The notes beneath the pieces are model-generated. The model was not told the origin of the DNA. It worked only from the letters and a program-made list of their open reading frames with translations, and ran no database searches. Both the position numbers and the translations under genes were made by a program. A stretch of DNA of 64,000 nucleotides from Pandoraea sputorum (GTDB taxonomy: Bacteria > Pseudomonadota > Gammaproteobacteria > Burkholderiales > Burkholderiaceae), in the NCBI RefSeq assembly GCF_000814845.2, contig NZ_CP010431.2, forward strand, positions 1,364,001 through 1,428,000, given 5' to 3'. Below, in pieces: positions 16,429-25,219 of this stretch (positions are counted from its first letter, which is position 1; the number at the start of each line of letters is the position of its first letter).

Positions 16429-16956
16429 TCAGCGCGTGGCAATCGGCAGATACATGCGAATGTCGTCGCAGAAGCCGTTGCCTACGCGCATGGCGTCTGG
16501 CTCGCGGCCGATCTCCACGAAGCCGAACGACTGGTAGAGCGCAAGCGCCGCACGATTGTCGGCGTTCACCTGAAGTGTGAGATGGCGCAGTCCCGGCTGC
16601 GAGCGTGCGAGGGCAAGGGCGGCGTCGAGGAGCGCTCGGCCAACGCCGCGCCCGACAGCGGCCGTATGGACGTACATTCCCCAAAGGAAGCCGACGTGCG
16701 CGAAGTTCGCGCGTGTCTGACGTCCCAGACCGACTACGCCCACAAGCCGTTCGTTTTCGAATGCACCAAAAACGCCCGTATCCGGGCGCACTGTCAGCCA
16801 CTCGCGCACACGTTCGAGCGGCCAGTCCTTTTCTTCGGCATAGCTCGACCCGAACGCCTCCGGATGCGCCTGCAAGCCGGAAAGACGCAATGCCTGAAAG
16901 GCGAGTGCGTCGGCAGGAACGAGCCGACGCACCTGAACCGACGACACCGTGCTCAT
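16429..16956 (-). CDS. GNAT-family N-acetyltransferase
   Basis: This 175-residue protein has the acetyl-CoA binding motif A region AAVGRGVGRALLDAAL (near residue 115) and the motif B-like NADNRAALALYQSFGF (near 145), as in ribosomal-protein and small-molecule acetyltransferases. The N-terminal RRLVPADALAFQALRL is the usual alpha-1 arm. Its ATG overlaps the stop codon of the upstream DJ-1 gene in an ATGA, so the two are translationally coupled. The substrate is unknown. Confidence 0.88.
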   Translation of the reverse strand: MSTVSSVQVRRLVPADALAFQALRLSGLQAHPEAFGSSYAEEKDWPLERVREWLTVRPDTGVFGAFENERLVGVVGLGRQTRANFAHVGFLWGMYVHTAAVGRGVGRALLDAALALARSQPGLRHLTLQVNADNRAALALYQSFGFVEIGREPDAMRVGNGFCDDIRMYLPIATR

Positions 16957-17642
16957 GGCAGGCGCGGTTCCATCATCGCCAGCACCGTGCGTGCGGCCTC
17001 TTCCGATGAGGCAGGGTTCTGCCCGGTGACGAGGCGTCCGTCGCCGACAACATGGGATTCCCAGTTGCCGCCTTTCTCGTATAGCCCACCCAGCCGCTTG
17101 AGTTCGTCTTCCACGAGGAACGGCACGACGTCGGTGAGGCCGACGGCGGCCTCTTCGTCGTTGGTGAAGCCGGTGACGTGGCGTCCGCGCACGAGCGGTT
17201 CGCCGTTCGCGGCACGCACCTGACGCAGCACGCCCGGGGCATGACAAACAAAGCCGATGGCCTTGCCCGCGCGCTCGAAGGCTTCGATGAGGTGAATGGA
17301 GTGCGGGTCTTGCGCAAGATCCCAGAGCGGGCCGTGGCCACCGGGATAGAAGACAGCGTCGTAGTCGTCGGCTTTGACGTCGGCGAGTTTGAGCGTGCTG
17401 GCGAGCGCCTTCTGCGCGTCGGGGTCTTCGCGAAAGCGCCGGGTGGATTCCGTTTGCGCGTCAGGCTCGTCGCTCTTGGGGTCGAGTGGCGGCTGGCCAC
17501 CGGCCGGCGAAGCGAGCGTAACGGTGAGCCCTTCGTCGATGAATACGTAGTAGGGCGAGGCGAATTCTTCGAGCCAGAAGCCCGTCTTCTTGCCCGTGTC
17601 GCCCAGGCGGTCGTGCGAGGTCAGAACCATCAGGATGTTCAT
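16953..17642 (-). CDS. DJ-1/PfpI superfamily type 1 glutamine-amidotransferase-like protein (Hsp31-like)
   Basis: The protein has 229 residues from ATG 17642 (GGGAGA upstream). It begins MNILMVLTSHDRLGDTGKKTGFW, has the nucleophile elbow FVCHAPG near residue 131 (catalytic Cys), and conserved PGGHGPLWDL near 100. The length and the N-terminal pattern match the Hsp31/class-I DJ-1 group, reported as glyoxalase III-like or protein deglycase/chaperone enzymes. It is coupled by ATGA to the GNAT gene and divergent from a GST gene, consistent with a role in electrophile stress. Confidence 0.85.
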   Translation of the reverse strand: MNILMVLTSHDRLGDTGKKTGFWLEEFASPYYVFIDEGLTVTLASPAGGQPPLDPKSDEPDAQTESTRRFREDPDAQKALASTLKLADVKADDYDAVFYPGGHGPLWDLAQDPHSIHLIEAFERAGKAIGFVCHAPGVLRQVRAANGEPLVRGRHVTGFTNDEEAAVGLTDVVPFLVEDELKRLGGLYEKGGNWESHVVGDGRLVTGQNPASSEEAARTVLAMMEPRLP

Positions 17643-17739
17643 GAAACGTCTCCCTGTCGAATCGGCCATGCGAACCATTCTACCCGTCATGTATGATCGA
17701 CGAAACCGGCGGTGAGCGCCTCGAACCTTGGAGCGAGAC

Positions 17740-18354
17740 ATGCAGTTGATCGGAATGCTGGATTCGCCGTACGTGCGTCGTACGGCGATTTGCCTGAAGT
17801 TGCTCGGGCTTGCCTTCGAGCACCGTTCGTTGTCGGTGTTCAGCACCTTCGACGCGTTTGCCGCGATCAATCCGGTCGTCAAGGCACCGACGCTCGTGAC
17901 CGACGACGGCACGGTACTCATGGACTCGACCCTCATCCTCCAGTACCTGGAATCGCTGGTCGATCCGGCGCAGCGGCTGGTGCCTGTCGACCCTGCTGAG
18001 CGTGTGCGCGCGTTGCGTCTGACGGGACTGGCGCTGGCGGCCTGCGAGAAGTCGGTGCAGTTGGTGTACGAGCGCGAACTGCGTCCGAGCGAGAAGCGGC
18101 ATACGCCGTGGACAGACCGTGTGCGCACCCAAGTGCACGCGGCGTTTCACGAGCTGGAACTGGAGTTAGCGCAGGTGCCCATCCTGGCAACGCCGGAGCA
18201 GATTGGCGAGCATGGCGTGGCAGTGGCCGTGGCGTGGCGTTTCCATCAGTTGCTGCTGCCGGAAGTCGACTTCGGCGCGGAGTTTCCCGAGATCGCCAAC
18301 TTCTCGGCGCAGGCCGAGGCGCTGCCCGCGTTTCGCGAGACGCCACCGATCTGA
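17740..18354 (+). CDS. Glutathione S-transferase family protein
   Basis: This 204-residue protein starts MQLIGMLDSPYVRRTAICL, the thioredoxin-fold beginning with an SPYVRR active-site region (residues 8-13). A proline before the GSH-binding strand (VKAPTLVTDDG) and the DST motif (LMDSTLILQYLE near 65) follow, then the helical C-domain. It would conjugate or transfer glutathione to an electrophile in the cytoplasm. The start at 17740 has GGAG eight bases upstream. Divergent from the Hsp31-like/GNAT pair. Confidence 0.87.
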   Translation: MQLIGMLDSPYVRRTAICLKLLGLAFEHRSLSVFSTFDAFAAINPVVKAPTLVTDDGTVLMDSTLILQYLESLVDPAQRLVPVDPAERVRALRLTGLALAACEKSVQLVYERELRPSEKRHTPWTDRVRTQVHAAFHELELELAQVPILATPEQIGEHGVAVAVAWRFHQLLLPEVDFGAEFPEIANFSAQAEALPAFRETPPI

Positions 18355-18389
18355 CGTAGCCTGACGTAGCGGGGCGGGGGCGAGGACAA

Positions 18390-18412
18390 GCCGGACGGCA
18401 TCACCGTCCGGC
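18390..18412. terminator. Stem-loop between convergent GST and ABC permease genes
   Basis: GCCGGACGG (18390-18398), loop CATCA, CCGTCCGGC (18404-18412) form a perfect 9-bp stem. No long T-tract is present. Confidence 0.6.
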
Positions 18413-18425
18413 ATTGCTATCTACC

Positions 18426-19199
18426 TCAGCTCTTCAGGCGATAGCCCGTCTTGAACATCCATGCGACGACGGCGAGGAAGATCGCCAGGAACAACAGCGT
18501 CATGCCAAGACTCACGGCGACGCTCACATCTGCCAGTCCGTAAAAGCTCCAGCGAAAACCGCTGATGAGATACACGACAGGGTTGAACAGCGTCACAGCG
18601 CGCCAGAACGGCGGCAGGATGCTCGTCGAGTAGAAGCTGCCGCCAAGGAACGTGAGCGGCGTGATGATGAGCAACGGTACGAGTTGCAGCTTCTCGAAGC
18701 CATCGGCCCAGATGCCGATGATGAAACCGAGCAGGCTGAACGTTACTGCGGTGAGCACGAGGAAGAAGATCATCCAGATCGGATGTTCGATGCGCAACGG
18801 CACGAACAACGCGGCCGTGCCCAGCATGATGACCCCGAGAATGATCGACTTGGTCGCCGCCGCACCCACGTACGCGCACACGATCTCCATGTAGGACACC
18901 GGTGCGGAAAGCACCTCGTAGATCGTGCCGGTAAAGCGTGGGAAATAAATGCCGAACGAGGCGTTCGTCACACTCTGCGTGAGCAGTGAGAGCATGATCA
19001 GGCCCGGCACGATGAACGCACCGTACGGCACGCCTTCGATTTCCGGAATGCGCGAACCGATCGCCGCGCCGAACACCACAAAGTACAGCGAGGTCGAGAT
19101 GACCGGCGAGATGATGCTTTGCATCAGCGTGCGACGCGTGCGTGCCATCTCGAAGTTGTAGATCGCCTTCATGGCGTAGAAATTCATGGCGCGGCTCAT
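18426..19199 (-). CDS. yadH: ABC-2 type transporter permease (YadH-like)
   Basis: The product is a 257-residue membrane protein with six hydrophobic segments, starting [23 protein letters not shown]. It has the ABC-2 features [15 protein letters not shown] near residue 35 and [19 protein letters not shown] near 175, with INFxxP-like [13 protein letters not shown] near 200. Length and motifs match E. coli YadH. Its ATG overlaps the stop of the ATPase gene as ATGA, so both are translated together. The YadGH-type exporter is of unknown substrate. Confidence 0.87.
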   Translation of the reverse strand: MSRAMNFYAMKAIYNFEMARTRRTLMQSIISPVISTSLYFVVFGAAIGSRIPEIEGVPYGAFIVPGLIMLSLLTQSVTNASFGIYFPRFTGTIYEVLSAPVSYMEIVCAYVGAAATKSIILGVIMLGTAALFVPLRIEHPIWMIFFLVLTAVTFSLLGFIIGIWADGFEKLQLVPLLIITPLTFLGGSFYSTSILPPFWRAVTLFNPVVYLISGFRWSFYGLADVSVAVSLGMTLLFLAIFLAVVAWMFKTGYRLKS

Positions 19200-20125
19200 C
19201 CTTCTTTCCTGTGCACGAGCGAGACGAAGATGTCTTCGAGCGAGCTTTGCGTCGTGTGCAGATCCTTCACCGATATGCCGGCGCGCTCCATGTCGCGAAG
19301 CAGCGAGGCGATGGACGTCTGCTCGATGTTGGCGTCGTACGTGAACACGAGTTCGGTGCCGTTGTTGCCGAGCGTGAGGCCGTACGCGGCCAGTGCGTCG
19401 GGGACGGCGGAGACTGGCTCGGTCAGTTGCAACGCGAGCTGCTTGCTGCCCATATGCCGCATCAGTTCGGTCTTCTCCTGCACGAGCGTAATCTGACCGC
19501 CGGTAATGATGCCCACGCGGTCGGCCATTTCCTCGGCCTCTTCGATGTAGTGCGTGGTGAGGATCACGGTCACGCCGGTCTCGCGCAGCGACTGCACGAG
19601 ACGCCACATGTCGCGCCGCAGTTCGACGTCCACACCGGCCGTGGGCTCATCGAGGAACAGCACGCGTGGCTCGTGCGAGAGCGCCTTGGCGATCAGCACG
19701 CGTCGCTTCATGCCGCCCGAGAGCTGCATGATGCGGCTGTCCTTCTTCTCCCACAGCGAGAGCGAGCGCAACACCTTCTCGATGTGCGCCGGATTCGCGG
19801 GCTTGCCGAACAGGCCGCGCGAGAAGGAGACGGTGGCCCACACCGATTCGAACGAGTCGGTGGTCAGCTCCTGCGGGACAAGGCCGATGGCTTCACGCGC
19901 CGCACGGTAGTCCGTGACGATGTCGTGACCGTCGACCGTCACCGTGCCCGAGGTCGGTCGCACGATGCCGCAGATGGTGCTGATAAGGGTCGTTTTGCCG
20001 GCGCCGTTCGGGCCGAGCAGGGCGAAGATCTCGCCGCGCTGGATTTCCAGGTTGATGTTCTTGAGCGCCTGGAATCCTGTCGCGTACGTCTTCGACAGAT
20101 TCTGGATAGAGATCACGGATGGCAT
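19196..20125 (-). CDS. yadG: ABC transporter ATP-binding protein (YadG-like)
   Basis: The protein has 309 residues from ATG 20125 (a longer frame to 20191 lacks support). Walker A is GPNGAGKTT (near residue 38), the Q-loop is PQELTTDS (near 87), the signature is LSGGMKRR (near 135), Walker B is VLFLDEP (near 157) and the switch histidine is in TTHYIEEAE (near 190). The C-terminal ~80 residues form a DUF4162-like tail. It energises the YadH-like permease encoded immediately downstream. Drug or glycolipid export is usually proposed for this class; the substrate is not shown here. Confidence 0.9.
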   Translation of the reverse strand: MPSVISIQNLSKTYATGFQALKNINLEIQRGEIFALLGPNGAGKTTLISTICGIVRPTSGTVTVDGHDIVTDYRAAREAIGLVPQELTTDSFESVWATVSFSRGLFGKPANPAHIEKVLRSLSLWEKKDSRIMQLSGGMKRRVLIAKALSHEPRVLFLDEPTAGVDVELRRDMWRLVQSLRETGVTVILTTHYIEEAEEMADRVGIITGGQITLVQEKTELMRHMGSKQLALQLTEPVSAVPDALAAYGLTLGNNGTELVFTYDANIEQTSIASLLRDMERAGISVKDLHTTQSSLEDIFVSLVHRKEG

Positions 20126-20189
20126 GGCGGCGACGATAGCACAGGCGTGAGGAACTTGTCGGACACGAACCGGCAGACAGCCGGGGAAC

Positions 20190-20224
20190 AAAAAATGCTC
20201 GCCGCCCGATGGCGGGCGGCGAGC
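20190..20224 (-). terminator. Rho-independent terminator of the VOC gene
   Basis: Read on the minus strand, a 12-bp stem (GCTCGCCGCCCG with CGGGCGGCGAGC, 20197-20224, 4-nt loop) is followed by ATTTTTTG. It lies 50 bp after the VOC stop codon. Confidence 0.85.
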
Positions 20225-20273
20225 GTCGATGCGTGTGTGTCGGCGTGCCGGGAGATTCGGCGAGGGCGGAACA

Positions 20274-20702
20274 TCAGCCCTTCGGCATTTCCTTGGGCAC
20301 GATCACCATCCAGTTCATGCCGAAACGGTCCTTGACCATCCCGAACGTTTTCGCGAAGAACGTCTCGCCGAGCGGCATGTTGACCGAACCACCCTCAGCC
20401 AGCGCGTGGAACGCCTTTTCGGCAGCGCCGACTTCCGTGAAGTCGACCGACAGCGAGAAGCCCTCGAACTTCGGCTTGCCGCTCACCATGCCGTCCGAGG
20501 CCATCACCATCGATTCGCCGATGAAGAACTCGCCGTGCATGATCTTGTTGTCGCTGCCCGGTGGCAGCATGCCTTCAGGGCACTTTTCCGGACTTTCGCC
20601 GTAACGCATCAGCATGCCGCGTCGTGCGCCCAGCGTCTTTTCGTAGAAATCAATGGCTTCTTCACAACGACCTTCGAAAAACAGATAGGAATGAACTTGC
20701 AT
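20274..20702 (-). CDS. VOC family protein, PhnB-like
   Basis: The protein has 142 residues from ATG 20702; upstream in-frame ATGs lack support. [26 protein letters not shown] is the standard PhnB/3-demethylubiquinone-9 3-methyltransferase-like start (first 20 residues diagnostic). [13 protein letters not shown] near the C-terminus is the matching second module strand. The family's function is largely unknown. The gene is divergent from a TetR gene, and two palindromic operators lie between them, so it is probably the TetR target. Confidence 0.85.
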   Translation of the reverse strand: MQVHSYLFFEGRCEEAIDFYEKTLGARRGMLMRYGESPEKCPEGMLPPGSDNKIMHGEFFIGESMVMASDGMVSGKPKFEGFSLSVDFTEVGAAEKAFHALAEGGSVNMPLGETFFAKTFGMVKDRFGMNWMVIVPKEMPKG

Positions 20703-20865
20703 GGAGCGCTCCTCGATGTGTCGGTAAAAAAGGGGCGCAGGGACGCCCCGTTGGGGAAGTGTCATTGGGCGAAGGTCTTCGGTACCTCATCAACCATAGT
20801 GCCTTCGCATTTAATGCGCGAATGTGACGAAGCCGGTGCCGTCTGACGCACTGCAACTTGCCTTT

Positions 20866-20880
20866 GTGGACAGTGTACAC
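20866..20880. promoter_or_regulatory. Palindromic operator 1 between VOC and TetR genes
   Basis: GTGGACAGTGTACAC fits GTGnACAnTGTnCAC, a perfect dyad. Its centre is 32 bp (three helical turns) from operator 2, and both lie in the VOC/TetR divergent region. Confidence 0.65.
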
Positions 20881-20898
20881 AAACAATAGCAGACATAA

Positions 20899-20911
20899 TG
20901 GACACTGTCCA
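20899..20911. promoter_or_regulatory. Palindromic operator 2 between VOC and TetR genes
   Basis: TGGACACTGTCCA is a perfect 13-bp palindrome sharing the ACAnTGT core of operator 1, 12 bp before the TetR start codon. It probably mediates autorepression. Confidence 0.65.
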
Positions 20912-20923
20912 CAAGGGGTAGCA

Positions 20924-21577
20924 ATGACAGAACAAGAAACAACGACCGGGCCGGCGCGCGCGACATACCGCCACGGCGACCTGCGCCGGGCGTTGCTGGA
21001 AGCGGGGATCGCGCTGGCGCGCGATGGGGGGCCGGACGCGGTGATCCTACGTGAGGCGACGCGTCGCGCCGGGGTCGTTCCCAATGCCGCTTACCGGCAT
21101 TTCGCCAATCGTCAGGATTTGCTTGATGCGGTGCGCGCGGCGGCACTCGCCGAGCTGGCGACGGGGATCGAGCACGAGCAGGCGATGATCGACGCGGCAA
21201 CGATGCCGGATGGTGTGTCTCGCTCACGCGCCGTGCTTCGCGCGGTGGGCATTGGGTATCTGCATTTTGCGCGGCGGCAGCCGGGGTTGTTCCGTACGGC
21301 GTTTGCGCCGTCCGAGAACGTGCGTTCGGCAGGCGGGCCGGAGAAGGCTGGCGCGAGCGGCCTGAATCCGTTCGAGTTGTTGGGGGCGGCGCTCGACGGC
21401 ATGGTCGCGGCGGGCATCATCGACGCAGCGCAGCGGCCCGGCGCGGAGTATCTGGCCTGGTCGGCGGTACATGGTCTCGCCGTGCTAGTCATCGACGGTC
21501 CGTTGCGCGATTTGCCCGATGATCAGGTCGATGCGCTCGGGCAGCGGCTCGTCGCGATGGTGGAGAAGGGGCTGTAA
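20924..21577 (+). CDS. TetR/AcrR-family transcriptional regulator
   Basis: The protein has 217 residues from ATG 20924 (AGGGG upstream). The N-terminal HTH is TYRHGDLRRALLEAGIALAR followed by LREATRRAGVVPNAAYRHFANRQDLLDAV, typical for TetR. The C-terminal ligand domain ends PDDQVDALGQRLVAMVEKGL, similar to the WHG/TetR_C_33 group. It is divergent from the PhnB-like VOC gene, and two related palindromes lie between the two starts, so it likely represses both. The ligand is unknown. Confidence 0.88.
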   Translation: MTEQETTTGPARATYRHGDLRRALLEAGIALARDGGPDAVILREATRRAGVVPNAAYRHFANRQDLLDAVRAAALAELATGIEHEQAMIDAATMPDGVSRSRAVLRAVGIGYLHFARRQPGLFRTAFAPSENVRSAGGPEKAGASGLNPFELLGAALDGMVAAGIIDAAQRPGAEYLAWSAVHGLAVLVIDGPLRDLPDDQVDALGQRLVAMVEKGL

Positions 21578-21598
21578 GCACCCCTGAATGCAGCCGGG

Positions 21599-22495
21599 CT
21601 ACAAGCGCGGCGTCAGCAGTTCCGCAAGCCAGTTCATGAAGGCTTGCGCACGACGTGGCAGGTGACGCCGGTTCGCGTACAGCAGCGAGACGGCCAGCGG
21701 CTCCGCCTGAAATTCCGGCATCACCTCCTGCAACTTGCCCTCTGCGATGAGGCCGCGCACGCCGCCTTCGGGCGCTTGTATGAAGCCGAGTCCGGCGACG
21801 CAGGCAGCCTGATAGGCGTCGGCGTTGTTCACCGTCAGCACGCCTTCCATGGGCCACTGCGCATAGCGCTCGCCGTCGAAATACTCCCAGCCTGCGGGAC
21901 GCGTGCCGAGGGTGGTCGTGTAATGGATCAGACGGTGCTGGCTCAGGTCGTCCAGCGTCGTCGGCACGCCGTGACGTTCGAGATACGCAGGACTTGCCAC
22001 ATTGATCTGACGCATATGACCCAATGGCCGCGCGATCAGCGTGGAGTCGGCGACCGCGCCCACGCGCAACACGCAGTCGAACCCCTCGCGCACCAGATCG
22101 ACGCGGCGGTCGGTGCTCGACAACTCCACCCGCAGCGCCGGATGCTGCGCGAGAAACGTGGGCAGCGCCGGGATGACGGTCGTGCGGGCGAGCGTCGCGG
22201 GCAGATCGACCCTCAGGCGACCGGTAAGCGCTTCATCGCGCGCCACGAACATCGTCTCCCACTCTTCCACGTCCGCAAGCAGGTCCTTGCATCGTTCGAG
22301 GCACGCCTGACCGTCCTGCGTCAGTTGTACGCGTCGCGTGGTTCGATGCAACAGGCGCGTGCCCAGCTTCGTTTCGAGTTGCTTGATGGCATTGGAGACG
22401 CTCGCGCGCGGCAGGCCGAGGCTGTCGGCGGCCTGTGTGAAACTGCCGGTTTCGGTAACGCGCACGAAAATGCGCATGGCGTCGAACTGATGCAT
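21599..22495 (-). CDS. LysR-family transcriptional regulator
   Basis: The 298-residue protein has the N-terminal winged HTH (MRIFVRVTETGSFTQAADSL and ASVSNAIKQLETKLGTRLL) and a periplasmic-binding-like effector domain with LPATLARTTVIPALPTFLAQHP near residue 98. It resembles the AaeR/DmlR-like subgroup. It is divergent from an SDR gene with a 9-bp inverted repeat between them, the usual arrangement for LysR control of the neighbouring enzyme. Confidence 0.9.
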   Translation of the reverse strand: MHQFDAMRIFVRVTETGSFTQAADSLGLPRASVSNAIKQLETKLGTRLLHRTTRRVQLTQDGQACLERCKDLLADVEEWETMFVARDEALTGRLRVDLPATLARTTVIPALPTFLAQHPALRVELSSTDRRVDLVREGFDCVLRVGAVADSTLIARPLGHMRQINVASPAYLERHGVPTTLDDLSQHRLIHYTTTLGTRPAGWEYFDGERYAQWPMEGVLTVNNADAYQAACVAGLGFIQAPEGGVRGLIAEGKLQEVMPEFQAEPLAVSLLYANRRHLPRRAQAFMNWLAELLTPRL

Positions 22496-22540
22496 GGGGG
22501 CGAGGGGCCAATCGTCTCGACGGACGATCGATTGTTATTT

Positions 22541-22565
22541 GAATTTGATCAGTGTAATCAAATTC
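22541..22565. promoter_or_regulatory. Inverted repeat, likely LysR operator
   Basis: GAATTTGAT (22541-22549) and ATCAAATTC (22557-22565) form a perfect 9-bp inverted repeat with a 7-bp spacer, 45 bp from the lysR start and about 100 bp before the SDR start. It is AT-rich within GC-rich surroundings. Confidence 0.65.
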
Positions 22566-22668
22566 GTCCGGTTTATTGGTGAAATTCGTTGCAATAGGAT
22601 GTTGAACAGTTCAACGCGGTGTGGCCGGGCGGCCCCGCCGGATCCATTCAGCATTCAGGAGAATCACC

Positions 22669-23427
22669 ATGACGAACAAGATCGCTCTCATTACCGGTGG
22701 CAGCCGTGGTCTGGGCCGCGCATCGGCCCTTGCCGCAGCACAACACGGCATCGACGTCATCCTCACCTATCGCAGCCAGCGCGCCGAGGCTGACGCAGTG
22801 GTCGCCGAGATCGTCAAACTGGGCGCGAAGGCCGTGGCCTTGCCGCTCGACGTTTCGGAATCGTCGCAATTCGCGCCCTTCGCCGCAGAGGTAACGCGTG
22901 TGCTGAACGAGGTCTGGAAGCGCGACACGTTCGACTTCCTCGTGAACAACGCGGGTACAGGCCTGCACAAGCCGGTGACCGAGACGACGGAAGACGAGTT
23001 CGACTTCCTCGTGCGGCTGCACCTGAAGGGGCCGTTCTTCCTCACGCAGACCTTGCTGCCGACGATCGCCGATGGCGGTCGCATCCTCAATGTGTCGAGC
23101 GGGCTTGCTCGCTTCACGTTCCCGGGCGCCTCGGCATACGCCATGATGAAGGGCGGTATCGAAGTGTTCTCGCGGTATCTGGCGAAGGAGCTGGGTGCGC
23201 GCGGCATTCGTGCCAACACGCTCGCACCGGGGGCCATCGCCACCGACTTCAACGGCGGCACCGTGCGCGACAATCAGGCCGTGCACCAGATGGTCGCGGG
23301 CACCACTGCGCTGGGACGTGTGGGCGAAGCCGACGACATCGGTGGCGTCGTGGCGGCGCTGCTCGGCGACGAAATGGGCTGGATCAACGGCCAGCGCATC
23401 GAAGCGTCGGGCGGCATGATGCTCTAA
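22669..23427 (+). CDS. SDR-family oxidoreductase
   Basis: The protein has 252 residues from ATG 22669, with CAGGAGA upstream. It has the motif TGGSRGLG (residues 9-16), NNAG (near 99), and an active site whose conserved Tyr-x3-Lys appears as YAMMKGG (near 160). The C-terminus ends IEASGGMML. It is NADP-dependent in style and probably controlled by the divergent LysR gene. The substrate is unknown; quinone or carbonyl detoxification is a guess only. Confidence 0.88.
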   Translation: MTNKIALITGGSRGLGRASALAAAQHGIDVILTYRSQRAEADAVVAEIVKLGAKAVALPLDVSESSQFAPFAAEVTRVLNEVWKRDTFDFLVNNAGTGLHKPVTETTEDEFDFLVRLHLKGPFFLTQTLLPTIADGGRILNVSSGLARFTFPGASAYAMMKGGIEVFSRYLAKELGARGIRANTLAPGAIATDFNGGTVRDNQAVHQMVAGTTALGRVGEADDIGGVVAALLGDEMGWINGQRIEASGGMML

Positions 23428-23465
23428 GGGGCGCGGCGACGTCGCTCAGACGAAAGACAGACGGC

Positions 23466-24425
23466 TCAGTGAGCCGGGCGGCGCGAGCGCATCGAACCGG
23501 ACCACGCGACGGCACCGACGATGCATACGCCGCCAATCGCCATCTTGAGCGTGGGCGACGTGCCGAACAGCACCCACGCGAACGCAATCGCGTAGACGGG
23601 TTCGAGTGCGATCACGACTGCCGCCTGACTCGCCTTGACGGTACGCAGCGCGTGAATGAAGAGGGTGTAAGCCAGCGCGGTGCAGACGACGCCCAGACAT
23701 GCGAGCCATCCCCATTGCGCGGCGGGAAGCGTCAGGGACTCGCGCCATGCGAACGGGCCGAGCACGACCAGAATGCCAAGACACTGCCACCAGCTTGCCT
23801 GCAGCGGCGAGGCCTGCGCGCCGAGCAGCCGGTTCGACAGGGCGATGACGGCGTAGATCGCGCCGGACAGCACACCCCACGCGAGGCCCACCGTCGCGCC
23901 TGCTTGCCAGTCGAACGCGGGCGTCACCAGCGCAAGGCCGATACAAACAAGCCCAATCACCCCGGCATCCCCCAACGTGGGACGTTCACGGCGTAGTGGC
24001 CATTCCAGCAGAATCACGAACGCGGGGAAGCAGGCGAAGCCGAGTGTGCCGACGGCCACGCCACCCGCCTTGATGGCGAGGAAGAAGGCGAGCCAGTGCA
24101 CCGCCAGCAGCACGCCTGCGACGATGAGGCGCGCGCCGGATGCCATCGACAGGCCACGCCAGGGCGCACCACCGGAAAGACGCGCGGCGCTGCGCATACC
24201 GGCCAGTCCGGCGAGCGCGATGGCGGTGAGCGCGAGCCACGAGAACAGCCCGCGTCCGAAGACGATCATCGTGCTGCTCGCGGCGATGTGTTCGCCGAAC
24301 AAGGCGGACGCGCCGAAGAGCATGGCCGCCACGTGCAGTGCAATCTGCTGGCTGGCGCCACCCTGCGGCGCGGCGCTCAGTGCGCCGGTCGGTGGGGACG
24401 AAGTGTCGGAGGTGGCCTCAGGCAT
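23466..24425 (-). CDS. EamA/DMT-family transporter
   Basis: The product is a 319-residue ten-helix membrane protein with two EamA modules; an extra Ser/Pro/Ala-rich cytoplasmic N-terminus of ~25 residues precedes the first helix. The second module contains ALAYTLFIHALRTVKASQAAV near residue 245, the typical DMT repeat end. Its start overlaps the 3' end of the upstream Lrp-type gene by 8 bp, so they form an operon. Amino-acid or metabolite export under Lrp-type control is the likely role. Confidence 0.87.
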   Translation of the reverse strand: MPEATSDTSSPPTGALSAAPQGGASQQIALHVAAMLFGASALFGEHIAASSTMIVFGRGLFSWLALTAIALAGLAGMRSAARLSGGAPWRGLSMASGARLIVAGVLLAVHWLAFFLAIKAGGVAVGTLGFACFPAFVILLEWPLRRERPTLGDAGVIGLVCIGLALVTPAFDWQAGATVGLAWGVLSGAIYAVIALSNRLLGAQASPLQASWWQCLGILVVLGPFAWRESLTLPAAQWGWLACLGVVCTALAYTLFIHALRTVKASQAAVVIALEPVYAIAFAWVLFGTSPTLKMAIGGVCIVGAVAWSGSMRSRRPAH

Positions 24426-24906
24426 CGCCCGAGGCGTCTGGCGGTTGGGGCACCGGCACGGCCGTGGTGTACATCACTTGCTTGAGCGCGAAGCTCGAAC
24501 GAATGTTGCGGATGCCCGGAATGCGGGAGATGCGGTCGGTGATCAGCGATTCGTAAGCCGCCATGTCGCTGACCATCACGCGCAGGAGATAGTCGGCGTC
24601 GCCGGACATCAGGTAACACTCCATGACGTTCGGCAGCGCGGTCACGGCGGCTTCGAAGGCATCCAGTCCGTCACGATTCTGGTTTTCCAGCGTGACGTGG
24701 ATGAAGACGTTGATGTGCAGCCCGAGGCGCGACGGGTCGAGCAGCGTCACGCGCTGCCGGATGTAGCCCGCCGCTTCAAGCGCCTTGACGCGCGCCAGAC
24801 AGGGCGACGGCGACAGGTTCACGCGCGAGGCGAGTTCAACGTTGGTGAGGCGGGCGTCGGCTTGCAGCTCCCGCAGAATCTTCAAATCAATGGCGTCGAG
24901 TTCCAT
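24418..24906 (-). CDS. Lrp/AsnC-family transcriptional regulator
   Basis: The protein has 162 residues. The HTH is LDAIDLKILRELQADARLTNVELASRV then LSPSPCLARVKALEAAGYI, followed by the RAM ligand domain with VMECYLMSGDADYLLRV near residue 95, the amino-acid-sensing loop. Lrp-type proteins form octamers that respond to amino acids. It is encoded upstream of, and overlapping, an EamA exporter gene that is probably its target. Confidence 0.9.
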   Translation of the reverse strand: MELDAIDLKILRELQADARLTNVELASRVNLSPSPCLARVKALEAAGYIRQRVTLLDPSRLGLHINVFIHVTLENQNRDGLDAFEAAVTALPNVMECYLMSGDADYLLRVMVSDMAAYESLITDRISRIPGIRNIRSSFALKQVMYTTAVPVPQPPDASGDA

Positions 24907-25219
24907 ACCACTCTACGCACGTGCCCCGGATGGGGGCCGGCGTTCCGTTCAATTAGCCGCTCGGTAGGCGACAGTGCCGCGATATTAGCCTATTTGTCGA
25001 CGTTGCCGGGACTCGCGTCACTCTCGCCGTGTGCGTTCCCCGCATTGGCACGACTGGCAGGGTAAGGAACGGAAATGTTGTATTTCGGTGTTGTCGTTGC
25101 CGTCGGACGACAACATTTGTTGACGCTGGGCGGTGGTTTGTTAATATCCCGAACCTGTGAATGAGAACGTTAACGATTCTCATTAAAAATATATTGTTTA
25201 GTCACACGGGATTTCAAGC
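24907..25219. other. Intergenic region between Lrp and TonB-receptor genes
   Basis: 313 bp without a gene. It holds the divergent promoters, of which only the Fur box (25160-25184) is recognisable. The rest shows nothing I can name. Confidence 0.7.
25160..25184 (+). promoter_or_regulatory. Fur box upstream of the TonB receptor
   Basis: AATGAGAA (25160-25167) and TTCTCATT (25177-25184) are exact reverse complements around a 9-bp centre, fitting overlapping AATGATAATCATT-like Fur sites. It lies 36 bp before the receptor ATG, so iron-replete repression is expected. Confidence 0.75.
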
